Shown here piece by piece: positions 1-5,795 of a stretch of DNA of 11,938 nt. The stretch's first letter is position 1, and each line of letters opens with the position of its first letter. The translations under genes were made by a program, and so were the position numbers. A model generated the notes under the pieces. That model made no database searches. It had not been told where the DNA came from and was given only the letters and a program-made list of their open reading frames with translations. Source of the stretch: an uncultured Acidimicrobiia bacterium (GTDB lineage Bacteria > Actinomycetota > Acidimicrobiia > IMCC26256 > CALEDW01); contig CALEDW010000113.1 of assembly GCA_937949585.1 (NCBI GenBank), positions 1-11,938 of the forward strand, read 5' to 3'.

Positions 1-387
1 CAACCGGTCGCGGGCCAGCGCCCAGTGCGCGTCGCGCACCGCCACGAACGCGGCGGCGCGGGCCTCGAGCGCGTCGGCGTCGAGCCCGGTGGCCTCGTCG
101 AACCGGGCATCGATCGCCTCCAGCACCACCGCCAGCGCGGCAAGGCTCCCGGCGAGTCGGTCGGCACCGGCGGGGTCGTCGAGCAGGGCCCGCACCCCCG
201 GCACGCCCCGCAACGCCCGGTCGGCGTGCCCGAGGGCGGCCGCGGCGGCGGCGAGCGCCTCGGGGTCGGGGAGCGCCGTCCCGTCACCGAGGCGCGCCGC
301 GGCCTCCTCCACCCGTGAGCGCACCTGCCCGAGCGCGGGGGGATCGCGCCGGGCGCGCCGTCGCACCACCGCGACGATCCCGCACAC
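1..387 (-). CDS. glmS: Glutamine-fructose-6-phosphate aminotransferase (GlmS), divergent N-terminus, partial
   Basis: GlmS makes glucosamine-6-phosphate from fructose-6-phosphate and glutamine, the first committed step to UDP-GlcNAc. The gene starts at GTG (387-385) and runs off the left edge, leaving 129 codons. The protein opens MCGIVAVV, the N-terminal nucleophile signature of Ntn glutamine amidotransferases; Cys2 becomes the catalytic residue after Met removal. It then departs from standard GlmS. The RLEYRGYDSAG-type motif normally near residue 25-35 is absent from all 129 residues, and what follows is Ala/Leu/Arg-rich, probably helical sequence (for example a GVPGVRALLDD segment near residues 62-72). 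I infer a large helical insertion after the first strand, with the rest of the domain beyond the window. Its position after glmM supports the name. Another class II amidotransferase with the same MCGI start cannot be excluded from this fragment. Confidence 0.75.
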   Translation of the reverse strand, partial: MCGIVAVVRRRARRDPPALGQVRSRVEEAAARLGDGTALPDPEALAAAAAALGHADRALRGVPGVRALLDDPAGADRLAGSLAALAVVLEAIDARFDEATGLDADALEARAAAFVAVRDAHWALARDRL

Positions 388-395
388 GGTGGGCG

Positions 396-401
396 AGGAT
401 A
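396..401 (-). promoter_or_regulatory. -10 element of glmS, near-leaderless
   Basis: On the minus strand the hexamer TATCCT lies 8 bases before the GTG start of glmS. This places the likely transcription start at or within two bases of the start codon. I see no clear -35 box (the best is GGACGG-like, around 420-425). It suggests glmS is transcribed on its own rather than only by read-through from glmM. Confidence 0.45.
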
Positions 402-488
402 CCGCCACCCCGGGCGGCGCCGTCCTGCCCCGGCACCGTCCGCCGGGCGGCACCGGCCGGCCCCGGAGCGGCGTGGGCGGCCGAACCC

Positions 489-504
489 TCCGGGATCGCC
501 CGGA
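489..504 (-). terminator. Hairpin directly after glmM
   Basis: A perfect inverted repeat, TCCGGG-4-CCCGGA, abuts the glmM stop codon (507-505). The stem is 6 bp with a 4-base loop. No T-tract follows, which is common in GC-rich actinobacteria. It could end the rplM-rpsI-glmM transcript or act as a 3' stabiliser. Confidence 0.45.
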
Positions 505-1845
505 TCAGTCGGCGAGCGCGGCGAGCGCCGCGGCGATCCGGTCGGCTGCGGCGGCGGCCTGCTCGGCGCGGGCCGCCTCCACCATCACCCGCACGACCGG
601 CTCGGTGCCCGAAGGGCGGACGAGTACCCGGCCGTCACCGTCGAGCTCGGCCTCCACTGCCGCGACCTGCGCCCAGAACGCCTCGGCGGCGGCAAGGCGC
701 GACGGGTCGGGGAACGCCACGTTCCGCTGCTCCTGGGGCAGCTTCGTGACCACCGCGGCCAGGCGGCTGAGCGGCTCGCGCCGGCGGGCCATCACCTCGA
801 GCAACAGCACTGCGGCGAGCGGCCCGTCGCCCGTGGGGGCGTGCTCGGCGAAGATGAGGTGGCCCGATTGCTCACCGCCGAGCACGAACCCGCCGTCGTG
901 CATGGCGGCGAGGACGTGGCGGTCGCCCACCGGGGTCTCCAGCACCCGGATCCCGCGGGGCTCCAGGGCGCGCCGCAGCCCGAGGTTGGCCATCACGGTG
1001 GTGACCACCGTGTCGTGGCGCAGCCGGCCGGCGGCGGCGAGGTCGAGGGCCATGATCGCCAGGAGGTGGTCACCGTCGACCACCCGCCCCCGTTCGTCCA
1101 CCGCGATCACCCGGTCGGCGTCGCCGTCGAAGGCGACCCCCACGTCGGCACCGGCGCGCACCACCGCCTCGGCGACCCCGGCGGGGTGGGTGGAGCCGCA
1201 GCGGTCGTTGATGTTCGTGCCGTCGGGGTCGTCGTTCACGGCCGTGACCTGGGCCCCGAGGTCGCGCAGGGCCTTCGGGGCGGTGAGGTACGCGGCGCCG
1301 TGGGCGCAGTCGACCACCACCGACAGGCCCGCCAGCGCGTCGGGGGCCACCGCCCGGGTCAGGTGATCCAGGTAGGGGGCCCGCGGGGCCGGCGCCCGAC
1401 GCGCCCCGGCGATCGCCGCGCCGGCGCGGGCCGGGCGTCGCACGGCGCCGTCGACGAGCTCGGCGAGGCGGGCCTCCACCTCGGCCTCCTGCTCGTCGTC
1501 GAGCTTGTGGCCCCCGGCCGCGAACACCTTGAGGCCGTTGTCGGGGTAGGGGTTGTGGGAGGCGGAGATCATCACGCCGGGCCGCCCGTCGCGCCGGCAG
1601 GCCAGCGCCAGCGCCGGGGTGGGCAGCACCCCCAGCGACGTGACGGTCACGCCCTCGGCGCACAGGCCCGCGGTGAGGGCGGCCTCCAGCATCGGGCCGG
1701 AGCGGCGGGTGTCGCGGGCGACGAGCAGCTCCTCGGGGCGCTCCAGGGCGATGCCGATCGCCCGGCCCAGCGCCGTGACGAGCTCGGGGGTGAGCTCCGT
1801 TCCGGCGACGCCGCGGATCCCGTCGGTGCCGAACGAGAGGGTCAC
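505..1845 (-). CDS. glmM: Phosphoglucosamine mutase GlmM
   Basis: GlmM converts glucosamine-6-phosphate to glucosamine-1-phosphate in the cytoplasm, the step after GlmS on the way to UDP-GlcNAc. The 446-residue length is normal. The start is GTG, giving MTLSFGTDGIRG, the usual opening of the family. The active-site loop ISASHNP is at 93-99 with the phosphorylated serine at 96. The Mg-binding loop FDGDADR is at 239-245, the sugar-specificity motif GGEQSGH at 323-329, and the C-terminal phosphate-binding RPSGTEP at 410-416. It lies 22 bases after rpsI with only a weak ribosome site (GGCGGTG), so it is probably translated from the rplM-rpsI-glmM message. This arrangement is common in actinobacteria. 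Nothing appears missing. Confidence 0.97.
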   Translation of the reverse strand: MTLSFGTDGIRGVAGTELTPELVTALGRAIGIALERPEELLVARDTRRSGPMLEAALTAGLCAEGVTVTSLGVLPTPALALACRRDGRPGVMISASHNPYPDNGLKVFAAGGHKLDDEQEAEVEARLAELVDGAVRRPARAGAAIAGARRAPAPRAPYLDHLTRAVAPDALAGLSVVVDCAHGAAYLTAPKALRDLGAQVTAVNDDPDGTNINDRCGSTHPAGVAEAVVRAGADVGVAFDGDADRVIAVDERGRVVDGDHLLAIMALDLAAAGRLRHDTVVTTVMANLGLRRALEPRGIRVLETPVGDRHVLAAMHDGGFVLGGEQSGHLIFAEHAPTGDGPLAAVLLLEVMARRREPLSRLAAVVTKLPQEQRNVAFPDPSRLAAAEAFWAQVAAVEAELDGDGRVLVRPSGTEPVVRVMVEAARAEQAAAAADRIAAALAALAD

Positions 1846-1867
1846 GGGCGCGGCACCGCCGACGCGC

Positions 1868-2260
1868 TCAGCGCTTCGAGTACTGCGGGGCCTTGCGGGC
1901 CTTCTTCAGCCCGTACTTCCGCCGCTCCTTCTCCCGGGCGTCGCGGGTGAGCAACCCCTCCCGCTTGAGCAGCGGGCGGGCCTCCGGGTCGAGCTCGGCC
2001 AGGGCGCGGGCGATCCCGAGCGACAGCGCACCCGCCTGCCCGCTCACCCCGCCGCCGACGATCGTGGCGTCGATGTCGTACACGTCGATGGTCTGGGTGA
2101 CCCGCAACGGGGCCAGGGCCACGGTGCGGTGGGAGCGGATCGGGAAGTACGACTCGAAGGCGCGGCCGTTCACGCGCACCTGCCCGGTGCCCGGCCGGAT
2201 CCGGACCCGGGCGACGGCCTCTTTGCGCCGGCCGCTGGTCTGGGTGAGGGGTCGGCTCAT
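1868..2260 (-). CDS. rpsI: 30S ribosomal protein S9
   Basis: S9 is a small-subunit head protein whose C-terminal tail reaches the P-site tRNA. The protein is 130 residues and shows the hallmarks: GRRKEAVARVR near 10-20, the GGGVSGQAGA segment near 88-97, and a basic tail ending in QYSKR, the universally conserved end that touches tRNA. The ATG start (2260-2258) overlaps the rplM stop as ATGA, implying translational coupling that keeps L13 and S9 in step. A GGAGGG sequence lies about 10 bases upstream, inside rplM. Confidence 0.98.
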   Translation of the reverse strand: MSRPLTQTSGRRKEAVARVRIRPGTGQVRVNGRAFESYFPIRSHRTVALAPLRVTQTIDVYDIDATIVGGGVSGQAGALSLGIARALAELDPEARPLLKREGLLTRDAREKERRKYGLKKARKAPQYSKR

Positions 2261-2733
2261 GCGGCAGAGACCCTCCGGTCGGCGCTCCCGGCGTCACGCC
2301 GGGAGGGCAGCGGGTGGTCGACGGGCTGCTGGGCGGCGTGCGGGTGCTCCGGGCCGGCGTAGACCCGCAGGCGCCGCAGCATCCGGCGCCCCAACCGGTT
2401 CTTCGGGAGCATGCCCCGCACCGCCAGGCGCACCACCCGGTCCGGGTGGCGGGTCAGCAGGTCGCCGAGGGTGGTGGTGCGCAACCCGCCCGGGTACCCC
2501 GAGTGCCGGTGGTAGCGCTTCTCGGCGGCCTTGCGGGGGGAGACGTCGAGGCGGGCGGCGTTCACCACGATCACGTGGTCGCCGCCGTCGACGTGGGGGG
2601 CCCAGGTGGGCTTGTGCTTGCCGGTGAGCAGGCGGGCCGCTTCGGTGGCGACGCGACCGAGGACGGCGCCGTCGGCGTCGATCACGTGCCAGCGCCGCTC
2701 GATGTCGGCGGGTCGGGGGCTGTAGGTGCGCAC
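2257..2733 (-). CDS. rplM: 50S ribosomal protein L13
   Basis: L13 is an early-assembly large-subunit protein. I choose the GTG at 2733-2731, giving VRTYSPRPADIERRWHVID, because actinobacterial L13 normally starts MRTYSPKP.. at this point; the length is then 158 residues. Other marks are LLTGKHKP, the GGDHVIVVNA segment, a HSGYPGG motif and the VYAGPEHPHAAQQP end. After that end there is a non-conserved tail of about 20 residues running to the overlap with rpsI. An in-frame ATG at 2808 would add 25 residues, but these are encoded mostly by a short tandem repeat and look like leader. The ribosome site before the GTG is weak. Confidence 0.95.
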   Translation of the reverse strand: MRTYSPRPADIERRWHVIDADGAVLGRVATEAARLLTGKHKPTWAPHVDGGDHVIVVNAARLDVSPRKAAEKRYHRHSGYPGGLRTTTLGDLLTRHPDRVVRLAVRGMLPKNRLGRRMLRRLRVYAGPEHPHAAQQPVDHPLPSRRDAGSADRRVSAA

Positions 2734-2743
2734 GGCCGCTCGC

Positions 2744-2782
2744 AGTCTCGGAAGGATCGGTCTCGGCAGGATCGGTCTCGGG
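2744..2782 (-). repeat. 15-base tandem repeat in the rplM leader
   Basis: Two almost identical 15-base units (2753-2767 and 2768-2782) are followed, toward rplM, by a partial third copy (2744-2752). On the minus strand the unit reads CCGAGACCGATCCT plus one variable base. The block lies between the predicted promoter and the rplM start. The unit is a multiple of three, so an open frame from 2808 passes through it as an LPRPI repeat. Confidence 0.8.
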
Positions 2783-2844
2783 AGGCAGCGTTCCGGGGAG
2801 GCGGTCACCGCGACCCCGGGGCCATCCGGTGAACGGACCGTGAG

Positions 2845-2874
2845 ATGTTAGCGGCCCGGGCGCACCGTCCCCAA
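2845..2874 (-). promoter_or_regulatory. Promoter of rplM-rpsI-glmM
   Basis: On the minus strand TTGGGG (2874-2869) and TAACAT (2850-2845) are separated by 18 bases, a fair match to a housekeeping sigma promoter. Transcription would start near 2838 and give a leader of about 105 bases before the rplM GTG. The promoter is back to back with that of the divergent phosphodiesterase gene; the two -10 boxes are about 35 bases apart. Confidence 0.6.
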
Positions 2875-2884
2875 CCCTGGCCGG

Positions 2885-2890
2885 TAGCCT
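2885..2890 (+). promoter_or_regulatory. -10 element for a leaderless phosphodiesterase mRNA
   Basis: TAGCCT (TANNNT pattern) ends 6 bases before the ATG at 2897. The transcription start would then fall on the start codon. No Shine-Dalgarno sequence is present, which agrees with a leaderless message. There is no convincing -35 box. Confidence 0.5.
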
Positions 2891-2896
2891 GCGGAC

Positions 2897-4477
2897 ATGA
2901 CCACGCTGCGACCCGGTCCGGCCCCGTCCGGGGACGTCGGTTCCGGCCCGGCGCCGGCGGGCCTGGCCCCCGAACGGGAGGAGGCGGCGGCCCGGGCCCT
3001 CGAGGTGCTCACCGACGCCGCGCTCGATCCCGTCGTCGACATGGTGCTGTGCTGCCGGGACGGCGTCTACGAGGCCGCCGCCCACACCGGCCGGGTGGTG
3101 TTCCGGCGCGTCGACGGGGGCTACGAGCGCCTCGAGGTCGAGGGGGAGGATCCGCTCGCCGACCAGTCCCCCGAGCGGTTCAGCCCCCTCGCCGCCGAGC
3201 TGGCTGCGCTGCACCCCCACCGGCGGGACAACGCGTACCCGAATGCCTTCGAGACCGTCGCGCAGCTCTTCGACCACCCTGCCGCACCCGACCTGTGCGT
3301 CATCCACTCCGCCGCCCACAACTGGGAGGACCAGGGCGGGCACCGGGGCGAACACGGCTCGCTCGACGTGGTACAGGCCCGGGCGCCGTTCGTGATCGCC
3401 GGGCGCGGCGTGCGCGCCGACGGCTTCGTCGCCGCCGCCGCCCGCCTCGTCGACGTGGCCCCCACCGTGGCGCACCTGCTGGGGTGCCGCCCCCTCGACG
3501 GCGACGACGGGACCTACCTCCCGGGCCAGGACGGCCGGGTGCTGCTCGAGGTGCTCGACGTCGAGGGGGGCCGGCCCCGGCTCGTGGTGGGGGTCCTCTT
3601 CGACGGCACCAACGCCAACGTGCTCTACGACATGGTCCGCCGGGGTGAGGCCCCGAACGTCGCCCGCCTCGTGGAGCGCGGCACCGCGTTCGAGCACGGG
3701 GCGCTGTCCAGCCTCCCGACGGTGACCCTGGCCAACCACACCTCGATCCTCACGGGGCGCCACCCGGGCCACCACGGGATCCTCCACAACGCCTGGTACG
3801 ACCGGCGCACGGGCCGGCAGGTGGTCACCAACTCCTCGGCCACGTGGCCCACCGCCATGCGCCACGTCGAGGGCGGCACCGAGTCGATCCACCACGCCGT
3901 GCACCGCAGCTTCCCGCACGACGCCGCGTTCAGCGCCTCGGTGAACGAGCCGGCCGACCTCGGCGCCGACTACTCCACCTTCGACTTCTTCCGCCGCGGC
4001 GAGGTGCCCCCGATCCCCCGCTCGGCCGAGGGCCTCCCCCACACCAGCGAGCGGTTCGTGCGTCCCTCCAAGGACTACGCCTGGTCGAGCATCGTCGACC
4101 ACATGGGCATCGACCAGGCCTGCGGGATCATCTCCGGCCACTACCGCGACGCCTCCTACCCGCTGCCCCGGTTCCTGTGGGTGAACTTCACGCTCACCGA
4201 CGCGGCGATGCACGAGGGGGGCCCGCACTCGGAGATCGCGGCCGCGGCGGTGCGCGACTGCGACGCCCGCCTCGGCGAGGTGCTGGCGGCGCTGGAGCGG
4301 CGGGGGGTGCTGGACGACTGCGCGTTCGTGCTGGTGGCCGACCACGGGATGGAGGAGACGAACCCCGAGGTGCGCGGCGACTGGGACGTGGCGCTGCGCG
4401 ACGCCGGGCTCACCTTCCGCGACGAGGGCTACGGGTTCCTCTACCTCGGTGAGCCGGCTGAGGTGGAGCGGGCCTGA
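2897..4477 (+). CDS. Alkaline-phosphatase-superfamily phosphodiesterase (NPP-like), apparently circularly permuted
   Basis: This is a type I phosphodiesterase/nucleotide pyrophosphatase-like enzyme, a two-metal hydrolase of phosphodiesters or monoesters; the substrate is unknown. Residues 229-526 contain the usual start of the fold: LFDGTN with Asp236 as metal ligand, PTVTLANHTSILTG with Thr277 as likely nucleophile, then TDAAMH (Asp435, His439) and ADHGM (Asp482, His483). The chain then stops about 40 residues later, before the usual GxHG motif carrying the last metal-binding His. That motif is instead in the N-terminal part, as GEHG (151-154, His153), followed by DVVQARAPFVIAGRG and DVAPTVAHLLG (186-196), which normally close the fold. 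Residues 1-30 are Pro/Ala/Gly-rich with no signal peptide or membrane segment, so it is probably cytoplasmic. It is convergent with the Ddn-like gene downstream. A fusion of a degenerate copy to a truncated one is the alternative. Confidence 0.85.
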   Translation: MTTLRPGPAPSGDVGSGPAPAGLAPEREEAAARALEVLTDAALDPVVDMVLCCRDGVYEAAAHTGRVVFRRVDGGYERLEVEGEDPLADQSPERFSPLAAELAALHPHRRDNAYPNAFETVAQLFDHPAAPDLCVIHSAAHNWEDQGGHRGEHGSLDVVQARAPFVIAGRGVRADGFVAAAARLVDVAPTVAHLLGCRPLDGDDGTYLPGQDGRVLLEVLDVEGGRPRLVVGVLFDGTNANVLYDMVRRGEAPNVARLVERGTAFEHGALSSLPTVTLANHTSILTGRHPGHHGILHNAWYDRRTGRQVVTNSSATWPTAMRHVEGGTESIHHAVHRSFPHDAAFSASVNEPADLGADYSTFDFFRRGEVPPIPRSAEGLPHTSERFVRPSKDYAWSSIVDHMGIDQACGIISGHYRDASYPLPRFLWVNFTLTDAAMHEGGPHSEIAAAAVRDCDARLGEVLAALERRGVLDDCAFVLVADHGMEETNPEVRGDWDVALRDAGLTFRDEGYGFLYLGEPAEVERA

Positions 4478-4478
4478 G

Positions 4479-4513
4479 GCCCGGGCTTCGGTGACGGGGC
4501 GGCCCGGGCCGCC
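4479..4513. terminator. Palindromic hairpins between convergent genes
   Basis: A perfect 16-bp palindrome (4498-4513, core GGCCCGGGCC) and a second GCCCGGGC copy at 4479-4486 lie in the 48 bases between the ends of two convergent genes. The copies can also pair with each other across a 15-base loop. Either form gives a strong GC stem readable from both strands, a plausible bidirectional terminator without a T-tract. Confidence 0.5.
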
Positions 4514-4525
4514 GGCACCGGCTCC

Positions 4526-5062
4526 TCAGGCCGACGCGGCCTCGTCGCCCGCCGCCTCGAGCACCATCACGTGCACCGCCCGTCCCATGATCCGCCGCTC
4601 GTAGGCCGCGTAGCCGGCGTAGAGGGACCGGGCGGTCGCCATGATCGCCTCCCGCTCCGCCCCGACGGCCTCCCGGGCCGTCACCCGCACCACCCGGCCC
4701 CGGTACGCGACCTCGGCCTCCGGCCGGCGACGCAGGTTTGCGTACCAGGCCGGGGTGCGGGGACCCCCGAAGTTCGTACCCACCAGGGCCAGACCGGCCC
4801 CGGCGGGGATCGCGGCGAGCGGCACGGTGCGGGCCCGGCCGGTGCGGGCCCCGGTGGTCGTCACCAGCACGGTGGGCAGCCCGGCGGTGAGCTCGGCGAG
4901 GGTCCGTCCCCCGGCGATGCGAGCCAGCGCCCGGTCGACCGGCGGGGCGAGGCGGGAGAACACCCGGGCGCCGAGGGTGGTCGAGGCGATGGCGCGGACG
5001 AGACGCTGCAGGACGTTGGGTCGGCGGATCCGCAGCCCGAGGCGCTCGTACAGCGCAGTCAC
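4526..5062 (-). CDS. Ddn-family deazaflavin (F420)-dependent oxidoreductase
   Basis: The protein belongs to the nitroreductase-like deazaflavin-dependent (Ddn/FDOR) family, split-barrel proteins that use F420H2 to reduce quinones, nitro compounds or other substrates; the natural substrate here is unknown. The 178 residues include TTTGARTGRARTVPL (68-82), the family's cofactor phosphate-binding loop, then LALVGTNFGG (91-100) and PAWYANL (104-110), the classic NFGGxxxPAWYxNL block. The first 55 residues look helical and amphipathic, as in Ddn proteins that touch the membrane. The start is GTG at 5062-5060. No lysine occurs in the protein, showing the strong GC pressure here. It is divergent from the lipoprotein gene. 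Confidence 0.9.
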   Translation of the reverse strand: MTALYERLGLRIRRPNVLQRLVRAIASTTLGARVFSRLAPPVDRALARIAGGRTLAELTAGLPTVLVTTTGARTGRARTVPLAAIPAGAGLALVGTNFGGPRTPAWYANLRRRPEAEVAYRGRVVRVTAREAVGAEREAIMATARSLYAGYAAYERRIMGRAVHVMVLEAAGDEAASA

Positions 5063-5068
5063 GACCCG

Positions 5069-5074
5069 ACGCTA
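5069..5074 (-). promoter_or_regulatory. -10 element for a leaderless Ddn-like mRNA
   Basis: On the minus strand TAGCGT ends 6 bases before the GTG start of the Ddn-like gene, and the intervening bases hold no Shine-Dalgarno sequence. Spacing is identical to that of the two plus-strand accessory genes. No clear -35 box is seen. Confidence 0.5.
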
Positions 5075-5180
5075 GACCGCCGGCTGCCGTGGCCGCCCGG
5101 GGCGGGGCGACGACGGTGCACCTTCGGCGACGACCCGTGACCGTGCGGCCGGGATCCTCAAGGCGGCGGTGCCGGACGAC

Positions 5181-5186
5181 GATAAT
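5181..5186 (+). promoter_or_regulatory. -10 element for a leaderless lipoprotein mRNA
   Basis: GATAAT, one base from the TATAAT consensus, ends 6 bases before the ATG at 5193. It supports the ATG at 5193 over the in-frame GTG at 5169, which would lie upstream of the transcription start. No clear -35 box is seen. Confidence 0.6.
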
Positions 5187-5192
5187 TGGGCC

Positions 5193-5729
5193 ATGCGACG
5201 CACATCGGCACGTTTGGTCGGCCTGACCCTGATCGTGGCGTTCGCCCCGATCCTCACCGGTTGTGGTGGCTCGAAGTCCGCCGAGGAGAAAACGGCGGAG
5301 CGGGTCGCAGAGAAGCTCCTGGGCGACGAGGTCGACATCGACCGCAAGGGCGACAAGATCACCTTCAAGGGCGAGGACGGCGACACCACCCTCGAGGTGG
5401 GCGGCGGCAAGCCCAAGGACTGGCCGTCCGACGTGCCGCTGCCCGACGGCAAGGTCACCAGCTCGGTGTCGGGCACCAGCGGCGACGACGGCGGCTGGAC
5501 CGTCACCATGGACGTCGGCGATCCCTTTGCGGTGATCGACGAGTACCGCGACGAGATCACCGGCGCCGGGTTCGAGGTCACCCACAGCGTCGAGTCCGGC
5601 TCGGGCAAGGACCGCGTGAAGTCGTTCATCGCATCGAACTCGAAGTGGACGCTCAACGCCATGGTCGGTACCGACTCGAACAACGCCAAGGCCCTGTTCG
5701 TCAGCGTGATGACGAAGAGCCGCGGCTGA
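5193..5729 (+). CDS. Predicted lipoprotein, lysine-rich, unknown function
   Basis: I do not recognise a function. The chosen ATG gives a 178-residue protein with a textbook lipoprotein signal: MRRTSAR, a hydrophobic stretch to about residue 21, and lipobox LTGC with Cys24 as the lipidated residue. The mature part starts Gly/Ser-rich, then has charged, beta-prone sequence with DIDRKGDKITFKGEDG near 51-66. A DWPSDVPLPDGKV segment near 79-91 resembles a motif seen in many actinobacterial lipoproteins. The second half looks like a small alpha/beta domain (MDVGDPFAVIDEYRDEI). It contains 14 lysines, whereas the Ddn-like protein and TruA beside it have none. It should sit on the outer face of the cytoplasmic membrane. 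It is convergent with truA and divergent from the Ddn-like gene. Confidence 0.85.
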   Translation: MRRTSARLVGLTLIVAFAPILTGCGGSKSAEEKTAERVAEKLLGDEVDIDRKGDKITFKGEDGDTTLEVGGGKPKDWPSDVPLPDGKVTSSVSGTSGDDGGWTVTMDVGDPFAVIDEYRDEITGAGFEVTHSVESGSGKDRVKSFIASNSKWTLNAMVGTDSNNAKALFVSVMTKSRG

Positions 5730-5779
5730 CCACCGTCGCTCGGTGGGCGGATCGCACGGGCACGCGCACACCGCCCACC
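5730..5779. terminator. Alternative hairpins between lipoprotein gene and truA
   Basis: Two overlapping inverted repeats fill the convergent gap. CCACCG-5-CGGTGG (5730-5746) directly follows the lipoprotein stop. A 9-bp pair, GGTGGGCGG (5742-5750) with CCGCCCACC (5771-5779), encloses a 20-base loop. They share bases and so exclude each other. Together they look like a bidirectional terminator. Confidence 0.5.
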
Positions 5780-5795
5780 TCGTGGTGACGCCGGG

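Noticed and set aside
89..1366. 425-codon plus-strand frame opposite glmS and glmM
   Set aside because: It has Ser/Ala/Arg low-complexity composition, while the minus strand carries recognisable GlmS and GlmM motifs.
2734..2808. Upstream ATG start for rplM at 2808
   Set aside because: It would add 25 residues mostly from short tandem repeats; the GTG at 2733 matches the conserved L13 start. Kept only as a possibility in the findings.
2294..4345. 683-codon open frame on the minus strand opposite the phosphodiesterase and rplM
   Set aside because: It lies antisense to a gene with clear catalytic motifs and out of frame with L13; its sequence is a His/Val/Gly-rich low-complexity shadow typical of high-GC DNA.
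5169..5192. GTG start for the lipoprotein at 5169
   Set aside because: It precedes the likely -10 box and would put Asp residues before the signal peptide; the ATG at 5193 gives a normal signal sequence.
4410..5771. 453-codon minus-strand frame spanning the Ddn-like and lipoprotein genes
   Set aside because: It crosses two real genes in another frame or strand and shows no domain.
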